Shown here piece after piece: positions 1-12,300 of a DNA stretch of 64,000 bases. Origin of the DNA: Phoronis australis (lineage: Eukaryota; Phoronida; Phoronidae). The stretch covers positions 1,235,552 through 1,299,551 of the forward strand of contig NMRA01000045.1 of NCBI GenBank assembly GCA_002633005.1. The letters run 5' to 3'. Positions within the stretch are counted from its first letter, which is position 1. The number at the start of each line of letters is the position of its first letter. The position numbers were made by a program, and so were the translations under genes. The notes below the pieces were generated by a model. That model did not search any database, was not told the origin of the DNA, and saw only the letters and a program-made list of their open reading frames with translations.

Positions 1-3000
1 GTATTCTAGTAAGCTGTCCCCACTTAGCTTTTAATTTTATGTCAAATGAGACGTAATGGGTGTTCGAATTGAACGAATGGGGAAGCATTTTTTGATGTGA
101 AATGGTGATTAGTATGGTGGCGATGTGGTGATTCGCCTCCTAGTACCTGCAGCCGACACGCAGCATTGTACTAAGTACCCCTAGAATATCTGATGGCACT
201 GGCATGGTAAAGTCCTATCAATTTGGGACAGTATTGGTTTTTTCACTTTTCAAAGGCTTCTAAACATTGCCGTGAACGTCCACAAATTCTCAGCATTATC
301 TCCTTGGGGTAGCTATAATACAGAACTTTAAAATTTTATAGCATTTATTTTACGCTACTTTTATAAAAAAAATGAAATTTTGCATGTCGGCCATGTTGTG
401 TCCTGTACTGGTGAGGTTTTACCATAATTGGGAAGTGGCTATCACAGTGTTAATTGTCGTAAACAGTGCATGGACCAGAAATACTGTTAATTAGAGTGCG
501 TCCTATATTCTACTGAAATTATATGGGGTGAGTGACCTTGTGTTGCCAAGAATGCTTTGTGGATTATGTCTAACTAAACTAACTCGATCATACAACTTGG
601 CTGTAGTTCAGTGCACTTTTAACCAAGGGGCAAAGGTGCTTGCAGTAGGATTTTGCGCGACATTTCTGTACTGTTAGGATTTAACCGCGAGGTGGGAAGT
701 TTCAGGCTTGGCGAAGGAAATGTGTGATTTTAAAAATTTTCAGTGGTGGTTTGGTAAGACGCAAGACTCCCTGTCAAGTGAGTCACTAAGGTCTATGCAA
801 TTAATGGTCATAAGTTACCTGTATTCTGTGACGTTGTTAAGAAATAAGTTATGCAGAAACTGTGCTTGACCTGACCAAGGTGTACTTAACACACTTAGAA
901 AAGAGTTGAAATCGTGCAAATTTGATGTAGTTGTCAAAACAGAATATTAACTAGATAGTGTAGCTGTCAAGGTGATATGCATTCTGGGGTTTCTAAATGC
1001 TCACCAGGGTCAGTTTCAGGGTTGCCGCATCAAACTGGTTCTCAAGATCTGGAACCCTATTAGTAGTGACTATTGCACTCCACTACATAATTTATGAAAG
1101 TTAACAAGAAGGTACTGATGGTTTGGCTAAAAACCAGGATTCCATGATTTTGTGTATCAGGTTCTATTGAGATAAAGCCACTGAGGAAATCGTTTGTCAC
1201 CAAAAGCTGATTTACATATACACAGATATCATAAGATATGGTAAGGACACTCAACAGCGCAATCAGATTGTTCCTATGTGGGGCATCAACAAATAGTGTT
1301 TGTGAATGTGTAAGAGTGGAAGGTTAATATTGATGTCTTCTGGTTTCATTATCGGTTCTTATTTTTCAGAATTTCCATTTCTGGCTAGAGTCTCGAGCAT
1401 CAGGCTTGATTTTCAAGCACTGAAATACCATTCCCAATTTTGAGGAAAAGTACACAATCTGATTTTCTCACGTTTTTCTACCTTGTGTTTCGTACAAATA
1501 GGGTGCACTTTTCAAGTATATAGAGTTTCAGGTGTAGAAACTAGGTTAAAGTAGTTGGTGTAAATTGCCTTCCATGTCTAGACTGAATTAGCAGTTATGC
1601 TGGTGACTTTAAAGCATGTCTCCTTTCTGTTTCATGCGTAGGCGTTCATTAATGGTGCGGGATTGTGAGTGCTCTTGAATTAGGTGTGAGGTATGTGGGT
1701 TGAGTTCTGTTGCCCCTCCCCCACCATTCTGGGCTGACCATTGGTTGGGGGTTGGGTTTACTACAATGAATTGATTTTTTGTTTCGGTTCATCACATGAG
1801 TTGAGTAAGCACAATATCTGGGCTCAATTTAGAATATGTAAATACAGTATGCAAAGTAGATAAAAATAACTTTGTGCTGTGCCATGTAAGGATAAGGTTA
1901 TGTAATCCTTAAGAAATCTGGACATTTTTCACCTGTTACCATGGGGCTGTTGCCAGTGTGAAGACTAAAAATTATGTGGTTTCTAAGTGTTCTGACCTAA
2001 TGTCTGAAGGGTCATGACCTTGCCATGGGCACCATGTCCTGTTAGTGGGGAGTGCCAGCAACATGTCTTTGTGTTGGAATCTCTTCATGTCGCTGAACAA
2101 GGTGTAGGTGTGTGCCTGCCAGAAACCATTCTAAAATATATTTGGTCTTATCTAAAGCCACATAAGCATGGCAGGTAAAGGCATCTAAACCAAACTGGTG
2201 GTTTTATGGCCATAGCATATCTAGTTATCTAGTGATTGTATTGTGATTGTATCTTGATTGTATCATTGTGCTAGTGTTATGCTAAACCTGATATGGGGTA
2301 GGACACATGTTAGGAGACAGTTTTGGATTCCACTTTCCATGGCTACTGGTTATTTATCTGTGGTTTGCTTTGGTACATCTGTCTTGATTACACCCTTTGG
2401 TGATGAGACTGAGTGTGTATCTTTTGTTAGCTTGTGTTATTAGGTAACAGATGTTAACCTGAACTGTTGATGTTCACCATTTTGATTCTTAGTAATTGGA
2501 ACTTCAGGAGTCAGTGGACATGAATGGCCTTGACCAATCAATAGGTTTGTATTGTGCCAGCCACTGATGCAGTTCAGTCAGTAGAGGAAGATTATCTGTA
2601 GTCAGGCCATTTACCAGGGTTCCCAAGAGGTCAACTGACAGCTGTGGGAATGTGTCTCCCTTCAGCCAGCTCCTTTTGTGCTTAGCTTAGTCCTCAAATT
2701 TCCTGCTTAACTAGATTAGTAATGCCAGCATTCCCTTGCACAACTGGTCAAGATTGTTAGTGGTATTCATTATGCTGCAAGGCATTGTGTACATACTTTA
2801 ATGAGCTATGGATATTCTTTTCTCACAAAGTTTCACATCTAGGTAGTAGGCTACTTAAGTTTAGATATGTTGCTCATTACTTGTGTTAGTTTTTTGTCTG
2901 TGATATTGATTACACCTGAAATTGTACTGTCCTGTAAGCGTTCTTTGTTAAACCTGTATTTTGCCCCTGTTAACCTGTCAATTTGTTGAATGCTTAACTG

Positions 3001-5199
3001 AATTGCTGTGGGATTTAAAAAATATTACCATGCTATTTTGAACAACTGAAGAATTAGTCACAGGCATTGAGTACATGTGCAATTTTGGAATCTTTGATTT
3101 TATGGTTGACCAACCCCAATCAATTCGGAGGGTTTTCCCCGAGTTGCTGATGGCTTCCATGTTTTTGTTGATAATGGAAATAAAATCCTATTAGGAATAT
3201 TGACACCAATTTTATCAGAATAGAAGGCCCATTTCACTAATTGTTTTTTAGCTGACCGAAAAAGTCAAAATGTAGCTTATAAAAGTAGTTTTCTGACACT
3301 AAAATTCAATTTTTATATCTCTGTAGTAAGAATTTACTAAAGCTTGAAGTAAATTTTAAGCAGACAGTTGAACTAACCACATACAAGTTGAATATGATTA
3401 TGTTGTTATTGCACTTCATTCAAACCATCTGGCCAGGCTGACTTAATCATGGAGCAGCATCTCTGTCATCACACTCAAGTATAGAATTCTGAGCCACTTT
3501 TACCAATGAAAGTGAAATTGATAACTTGTGAATTGCCTATTCAGCCCATGACAGTACACTAAGAAGGGTCTGTTCATTCAACTTAATGTGATGGTGAGTC
3601 ATTATTTATGTAAATTACACTGTGATCCTATTTGACCCCGCCCAGATGGCTTCTAGCTTGACTGGTAAAGTGCTATCAGTATGCATGATTTATTGGTTTA
3701 CTGTTCTGCTCAGTGAAGGTATGTCTATGCTGTTGACTGCAGTCTGGTATGCTGAATGGAATCTAGCTATCTGGGTCATGCATAGTCTGGAAGGAGTGGT
3801 CAAGACATGTGCAGCTTGTTTCTGTTCCCTTTCAGTATTAACAAAAAGATAGGATTAGAACTTTGGTCTCATTCCCCATTAACATCAAGGCTTCAGTGAT
3901 TAGGGTCACTGAGAACCCTTGAACTGCTATGAACCTGTGTTCACCGAAGTAGCTAAATTTTGATTTAAACTATGCTGATGTGATTTCGCATCCAATTTTA
4001 CTAAGGAATAATTTGAGATAAATTTTGTGATTGAAGGCGGGTTTGCAGCTACTTTTTAAGTTAGATCTTGAATCGAAGTTAATACTTGTACGTAAATGAG
4101 TGAATTTAACAGCGAAGCGTCAACATGTGTCTATAGTGGGAATGCTGTGCTTTGGTGTTATCCAACTTACTAGCACATGTTCCTGTGCTCAATAATGCAT
4201 GTTGCATTAAAATACCATTCTACTTCCAATGCACCTCATGAAGTTGGCTGGATATGTTACCATGTGCTGTAGTTCAACCACACCAGCTGTATCGGCGATT
4301 AGCCCTGACCAGAAACCCAAGTCCTGAATTCTTATTAGATATTACAGAAGAAATGTGGTATGTGGATTCTATGCAAAGTTGTCCAGTAGTTCACCCAATA
4401 TTTGTTCTTTGGTTGTCCTGACTGATGAAATGGTGAATTTTATTTGTGTAATTGATGTTTCAGGAAGCCAGACCATTCATCCTAAGTCTTGTGGTTGTCA
4501 GTTATGTCATTCCTTAAGTGTAACCTGCAGTTTTGCTCTAAATTCCTCAAACTTTTACTTAACCTATCGAAGCATTTTAGTTTTCATTCATGGCTTTACC
4601 CTTAGGCATTAATCAGTGAAACTAGATACCAATGTATTGAACGTTTAGTTATGCAGCCATCCTTCAATTACAAAAGCTGTACACATTGTTATTGGCCTGT
4701 GATTGGCCAGTGCCTTACATTTCGGTATTTAATAGTTATAAAAGAACGACATGAAGAAAAAATAAAACGTGAATATCGTTATTATCACCCAGAGGGAAAC
4801 CCACTATCACATGACAATATGGAAATAGATGTTCGGTTAAAATTTTCATGAACACAAGTGACAATGAGCCTTATATTAGTGTGACCATGATCAGAGTCTC
4901 TGTTATTTAGGCTATTCTGAGTTAGGTAGTTGTCAACTTAGAGCGTATCGCTAATTTTTTTATCACTGAAGCATTTAAACTTCATTATCAATCAGTAGAG
5001 AATGCAATTAGTAATTATAGTTTTTTTGTATACCACGCATCTAAAAAAGAACAATTTTTATAATAAAGATCATACTGGGATGGTGTAAGTCGTAAAACGT
5101 TGGTGTTTCTTGTGAATTTCAAGTGCTGTGTAAGACGTGTGCCCTAAGGGTTTACACTGTTACTGGCAGTTTACTGAACACTCCTTAACTGTGATTAAG
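1..5199. other. Upstream region or first introns of the eIF4G gene; no coding exon recognised
   Basis: This stretch is AT-rich and carries only short, unconserved open frames. It probably holds the promoter, 5' untranslated exons or the first introns of the eIF4G gene, because the first exon I can place does not contain a start codon. I saw no RNA gene, no clear transposon and no conserved protein fragment in it. Confidence 0.4.
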
Positions 5200-8100
5200 A
5201 ACACCAACACCTTCAAGTGGCTATCAAACAACAACAGCTGACCGTGGGTACAGCGCAGCATCATATCAGCAGCCTCAGGTAAGCAACTGGTAGTGTGGAA
5301 TTGGCATTAGTTCACTGATTAGTCGTGGTGTTTCAATCAAGTGATGGAAAGTTTAATGTAGCATACCAGGTAATTAGTGGAGCAATAAGCGGATTCTTGA
5401 ATTTGGGGGATTTCATCAAAAACGCGGCTCTTGTTTTTCATGCGCATTGCGGGTTGGCCATCAGCTCAGTAAATATCCATTGACCACGCAGATAGCTGCG
5501 AGGGAAAACCAACACTTGTTGCAGAGATGGAAGTACAAGTTCACTCAAAACGTGCTTTTTGGTGCATGTACGAAAAAGCAACCATCCCGTAAAAAGTAAA
5601 ATTGAAAATGCATCACATAAGCACAAGCTGTGAAATCTTTGTTGAAATTAAATCTCACTAGCTAAACATTGATTGTAAATATGTTTAAATGCCCACAAGT
5701 TATCTGTGATGTCACCACAGTTGTCCCACAATGCATTTGAAAATCCACAGCAGCCACAGATGTTTTTTTTTTTGAAAGAATGATAAAATGCTGTGGTGAA
5801 TATTGTTTGCATTAGTGAGAACACAGCCCTCCTACCAGGTTGGTACTCATGTCCACTGTTTTTCTTGCAGTATCGTCAAGTTCTGCCCTCAACGTCTCCC
5901 CATGACATGAATAAACAGCCAATGCAGCAGAACTTGGGGCCTCCCCAAAATAACCCGCAAGCCATGAATCAGATGTACTTTCAACAAGGCCGACCTGCTG
6001 TAAGTCTCGGTGAATTTAATTTCCGCCAGTGTCCCAAGTGGCTGCACTGGTTTTACTAGGCCAGGTCCACCGACTAAGACGTCTGATTGGTTCTAGGTGA
6101 CGACTTCCAGCTTTAAAATTATTCAGATGTCTGGCAGAGCAAATCAAGCTCAGCCAATATCCCGAGATATCTTGAAATGACATTTAGCATCATTAGGGCT
6201 GTGCATGCCAAACTTGGCTAATGGTTATGATGATGTGCCGGTACATTTTAGTGTGCTATAGACTGTCCTAGCTGTCGCTGGTAGCCATTTTGCTTTTCAG
6301 CTGGTTATTGTCGTCCATTCTCAAAATAACTGAACTGGTTTTAAAAAGTCTTGACGTAGGTATAAATAGCTTAAACTACTTTGGTTTTTGGAGAGTATCG
6401 ACAATCTTGGTTACCATTGTAATTTTCAAAAAAAATACTACCGGCCAAAAGTGTTTCTGGATGATATCTGTAAAAGCAATTCGCGTATCTTGGTGAAACT
6501 ACACAAAGGAAGTTGATTGAGATGACTCTCATCAATTAGTTTTAGGACAGATTTGACAACATTAGCATTGTTAAACCTGGTGCAACATACACCTTCTGTG
6601 GTACCATCCTGGAGAATTTGAGTGTCTTAGTTCCCCCATAGTGGCAAGATATTCCTGGCCAACAGAAATTGGAGGTGATATCTGGAAAACCAGATGACAG
6701 ATGTTGGTGAAATACGCTAAAGTGTATGTGGGGTGTACCTGGAGTGGTTTATTTTCAGTCAGATTTGACTTCTGTACATCTCTGGTGGCCATTTTGGTTT
6801 TCGACAAATCATTCTGAAATGCCCGTAGATTATTTTGAAATGGACTCCATTGTTTTGGCTGAAAGTTTAAATTCAAGTCGATTTTGTGACAGATTTGGCA
6901 TTCCTAGCTTTTAGTGTCAGTTTCTCTGCAAGACAGACCTTGCCAAAGTATTATTTCTAGTTTTTCACGAGAATTGATGTATGATTCTTGGTAAAATCTG
7001 ATTCACGATACATGGTGCGAGGGATGCATGGACGAGAGTTGATTCTTGAATGGAATCAACTAGCCCCATCATCTCGGTGTCCTTTTCGGTTTGTGTTGGT
7101 AGTCACTTCCTCCAGGAATCTGTTGTAATGTTGTTTCTTATGATAATGCCCCCCTCTACTTACAGTTCTACAATCAACAGCCCAGGCAACCAACCACCCG
7201 CCAGCACAGGCCCCCAATGAACATGAATAACCAGGCCAGTCAGCAGCAGTACCCAACAATGCAGGTCTCCTGGCCGGCGGGTAATCAGACCTACATGGCT
7301 CAGCCTCAGCCACAAACCTATATGATGGTAGGTGCCTTGATGTGCATGTCATGGATGTTTTTATCGCCATTCCATCCAGTTGTGATTGTCGGCGAACTTA
7401 TCAATTTTTCAACTTCCGCCAGTTTGTCCACGAATGAATAGAGAATTATAGCTAGAAAATGCTGAGTGATATAGTAGACCGTGACCTGTGATGTATATTC
7501 TTGAGCACCAAACACAAAATATTTGAAGTGAATTCTTGCTCTCCAGATTAACGACAGCGTTGCTAACATAAACCTACTTGCTTTAGCATGGCTAATTAAG
7601 GATTTCATCTTCCATGTAAATGCTCAGATTAAATATTTTGATTTATTTCTTATGTAAACGTAGTTATAATTATTGTGATGGTCCTATGTTTATGGTGGCT
7701 ATATGTGTTGAAATTTTGCTTCCTAGTTAACCTTTTAAGAAGTGACTATGAAATGGGTTTTACAGACTAAACCTGTCGTATCAAGATTCTTAAATTGCAG
7801 CCTGTTTTGTAGCCGCTTCATCATTCTCTGACATTTGCTTTGTTTGAATGTTTGAGACTTTTGTTGATGATTTTCTAACCACCAGGATTTAGGAAGTGTC
7901 TAGTATAGTGCAGTGCAGTGCAGTGCAGTGCAGTGCAGTGCAGTGCAGTGCAGTGCAGTGCAGTGCAGTGCAGTGCAGTGCAGTGCAGTGCAGTGCAGTG
8001 CAGTGCATACCCCACAGTGCTCAACACAAGCGAAAACATCCACTCGAAAGTACAAGTGACAGTATATTTGCCACTCGTATTTCTATATTTGAGCTCGTAA

Positions 8101-9337
8101 AAGGTGGCGATCAACAAAAAGGTAAAAACTCATAATGTTTATTTTACCACTCACATTTTCGAACGTTTACGTGCTTGTGTCTAGCCCTGCCTCAATTTCA
8201 GAAGAACTAACATCTTACAAGGTTCACCGTCGTGTCATGGCATCTATTGCAACGCCCATTATCTATAAAGAATATCCATTGCATCCAAGTGTTTGCCGTT
8301 TCAGTATAACCCTGGGCAGGCCATGAACGTGCAACAGTCCCAGTATGTTAGTCAGCCACAGAACTATTCCATGGCCACCACACCGCCTTACTATAATGCA
8401 CCGCAGCCTCAAGGTAACACTATTGCAGCTACTGAGTTATGTAAATAAGGTTTCTGTGATCTCAACTGATTGAAACGTCCTTTACACACCAACCACTTGT
8501 TTGTGGGTCACCACAAGATTTAAAAATGCAACTTAGGAATATTGTTAACTCATAGTTACTTGTATTTTTAAAAAACAAGTTTTATGGCAATTATAATCCA
8601 TTGTGTCTTTGACCTTCATGATATGCAGTCTGTGCGTTAGCATTGTGTTGGAGAACAATACTGCATTATGTAGATTATATGTTCTGACGAGGCACGTCGC
8701 TATGGCAAAGATCATTTTTCCCGCATTCCTGATTTGGTGTCCATAGGATATGTTCAGATAGCTCTACTGAAGCATTGAGTGTCAAGTGAACTTACGTGTA
8801 CTAAAACGACTATGGTCAGGCGTATATTGAAGTCCAAATCTGTTTCTTGTCACATAACCGTCAGAAGTATAACCATGCAACTCAAGAAACATTGATCGAA
8901 TATCGGATGGAGGATTTTATTTAATTTCACAAATTGAAGCATTAAGTGCAACAAAAGTAAGCATGCTCAAAAATGAATGGAAGAAATAAGATACCTAGCA
9001 ACCCATCTTGGGAGGACTGTCTACAGGATGAAGGGAAACAAAATATTATTAGGACATCCTAATCGTGTCACTGTTGTGAGGTGGTGTACACAGACATCGT
9101 TTCTTTCTTCCAGTTTTCTTTTCACAAATACCAGTGCAGGCGAACACAGGCAGACCTCCGTCACAGCCAGCGTACCAACAACCACAGTCCCAAGTGCCAC
9201 AGAAGCGGGAACGCAAACCTCTTCTGATCATCAACCCAGAGACGGGGAAGAGTATCAACGATGACCTGGCGTCTGCCACCAGTAGCACAAGTAACACTCC
9301 ACCTCTTACGGACAACAGTGAACGGGCTACCCCGAAT
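5200..9337 (+). CDS. EIF4G: eIF4G exons for the N-terminal region (PABP-side conserved block)
   Basis: Exons are about 5200-5278 (the acceptor could also be at 5217), 5871-5999, 7166-7327, 8305-8413 and 9114-9337. They encode a Gln/Pro/Tyr/Met-rich segment, with runs such as [13 protein letters not shown], typical of the disordered eIF4G N-terminus. Exon 9114-9337 carries [16 protein letters not shown] followed by INDD, which corresponds to the conserved R-K-x-I-x-I-x-D/N-P block of vertebrate eIF4G next to the poly(A)-binding-protein site. Phases are 0, 0, 1 and 0 at the exon ends. All but the first of these exons are duplicated downstream at 43896-52919. Confidence 0.85.
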
Positions 9338-12300
9338 GTAAGAATTCAGCTGGCGCGTTGACTTCAGTGAAATTTGTGTCAAATGAAATTTGGTCGTGTT
9401 ATTGGTACTGTTCTTTTGCTCTGAATGTATCCTCCTTTTTGATAAATTTTCTAAAAACGCATGGTCCTGTAGTCCAATTAATGCCAGATTTGTGTGTAGT
9501 TAAACATGAAATTCAACATGCTCTCTACTTTGCAATGTAATTGTTTTATACATATTTAGCTAAATGCCCAGACATGTCGATAATGTTCATGTCTTAGCTG
9601 TATAAATTATGAAGCACTGATTGTTTAAAATTGAAATTTGGTCTTAAAAATTTTTAGACGGAAATCAAAAAAGAAGTTCAGGCGCAGTTTGCTTCTCAAG
9701 TCATTGACACGATTATTCCTAAGGCCACTTCCTCAGAGTCGTCAACCCCTGCTGTGGCTGCTCAGCCCACCCCGTTGGACGAGACTGACAAAGACATGGA
9801 CACTACAGATTCTGGGTCACTGCCAACAGTGTTGTCTGTTACCTCCACCGAGCCCACTCCCCCTACTGTAGATACTGATGTCACTGTCAAAACGGCTGAA
9901 GTGACGGTTGAGCCATCAGTAACACCACCTGAACCAGTGGTGCAGCAGGAGTATGTTGCAGACAGCAGCCCTAATGCGGAGGTGACTGAGCCGGCCGGAG
10001 AAACCACGGAAACTGGAGAACTTGAGGAAGACGAGGCACCCGCAGAAACGAAGGAACCCCAAGAAACTGAGGAGCCGTCACGTGCTGAGGAGCCTGTGGT
10101 GAAAGTAGATAGCGAAGAAAAGGAAGCAATGCCCAGTGTTGGAGAGGAAGTGCAATTGGGGGAGGCTGAAGTGAGCAAGGGTGAACAGGAAGTAGTTGAG
10201 GTGGCGCTGCCTGTAGCCCCAATTGAGGTGGAGCCGGTGAAGGTGGTGGAAGCCGCCAGTGTCTCAGAAGGTAAGGAGGTGTCTTGTTCAAAAGAGGCTT
10301 GTTGCATCATTCTGTTTTAGTTGAAAACTGTTGTAAAAAAAAAAAAAAGAAAACCACCAGGTTTTCCTCCTCTGTGCAGATTCATCTATGGTACTTGTGG
10401 TGAACTTACTCGGGTTAGTTACATGCGATAGATAATCACTTGTAGAGCTGAAAATTTGCTCTCCACAAACTTGCGCGGCACTGGTCACTGCCAGATGTTG
10501 TGGAGAAAAGATCAAATCAGTGATGTTGTATCGTACTTTGTGAGTGTGGTTCTTAATTAATTTTTTTCAATTCAGTCCCAAAAGAAGAAGAACGGATAAC
10601 TGCTAAACCTCCCAGTGGGCCCAAAGCACCCCCTGGTTTTAAAAAGGTACTGTAAATTTGATGGTGCCATCTCTTTGATTGTGTGTAGAGTGACATGATT
10701 ATGTTACAAGACCATTTGTGATTCTAGAGTTGATGCTTACTTGTTGTATATTAAAAAATTTAAATTAAAACCCGACAACATTTCGCAATTGGTTTGGAAA
10801 TAATTCTCCAGTTCAGGGTGCTCTCTGGCATTTGGCACACCAAAATTAAATTTTCTTCTCACCGAAGATAGAGGCATGAGTGATTTTGTCATTCATCTTA
10901 TTTCTCTGATTGACTTCGCCAGTGCTGCGGTGTCAACCGGTTAAGACAACTGATAGGTTTAACAGCCGGAAGTGGTCTTCAAGAACCCAATCGGATGCTG
11001 TAAGTTTAGCAGCTGGCGACAGTTGGGATTTTGTGGTACTTGAAATGACATCCACAACATGCAGGGACTTGGAAAAGTCTGCCACTCTATCAACATTATG
11101 TGGACCATGTATGATGTCATATGAGGAAATATGATATCCATATTCGTAAAAACACAGAAGTCCATCAAGCATATAAAAGGCTCAGGAAGGGCTTATTTCA
11201 GTTTCTCTCCGATCATTGCCACATGGTCCATTTTGTCATTGGAACACCACATATCAATTAAAGTGTCTGTAGCTGATCGTTTGAAGGTCCCAAGGTTACC
11301 TAGGACCTTAACAAACCGCTTCAACTCTTAAGTCAAACATGGAAAAAACTGTACTTTGTAAATCAATAAAAGCAAATATTTTCTGATAGGAGAAAGATCG
11401 AGGATTCTAAAAAAATTTTGTGAACGGCATATATATAAGGGCACACTGGAAATTGTGGGTAGAGGCAAATGCCGCTTTGGTTATTTCAGATCAGTGCATA
11501 AAGGATTAAACAGGGTTGGTTCAAACATTCTCATTCTGCACCTGTTGAAATTTACGGGTTTTCACATGTTTATTTCTTTTCAGGGTCCCGAAGTAGCTAG
11601 CATAACAGAAAGTACAATTGAAAAGACTGATAAAGCCAAGGAGCCTGCTGTTAACACAGGGAAAGAGAAACGCAATTCTGTTGATAACAAGGAGCTGAAA
11701 GCCCCTGTAGACATTACCAATCAGGTAGCACCCCGCAAGGACAAAGAAGACTTGAAATATAAATACAGGGAAGGTACGGAAAACATAGGTACAACGTTTG
11801 TGCAGGTTTGACCTTTACTTTTTCTTGTCGCTTTTGTCCTCTCTGGTTAATTTCTCTTGTAATGTGATGATGTAGGTCATGTTTTTGTCTAACAATGTAA
11901 TATTTTTATATGCCATCATCCCTGTCCCGCGGCCACTGTTCTATCTTCAAAACCCTTTGATGTATGTTCATGAAATTTGGCACATGTTCCTTTCAAGGTT
12001 GAGTAAACTTTTGGATGGATCAGAGTACCGATGTTACCCCTTATGGCAATTTTATTTTTTTAAGTTAAGCTCTGTATCTTCAAAGGTCCGCAACGGATTT
12101 TCATAAAATTTGGCAGTCACCTATTAGTGAGAAGATGCTATCCTCCCGTTTTCTAATGGAGTTGAGGTATTATCCACCACCCTTTTTCGCTGTTTTTGGT
12201 GTCCACCCCTCTATCTACCAAAACTCTCAGGATTGTTGTGAAAAGTGGCATATATGTTCCTACGGCAAGGAGGACAGCTGTCTATGATTTTCCCACCTCG

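Noticed and set aside
7875-8135. Open frames on both strands with repeated QCSAV or TALHC units
   Set aside because: They are by-products of the GTGCA array; a five-base unit without stops keeps every frame open.
9762-10310. 182-codon minus-strand frame rich in Ser, Thr and Val
   Set aside because: It is antisense to the acidic linker exon of eIF4G; low-complexity composition keeps the reverse frame open.
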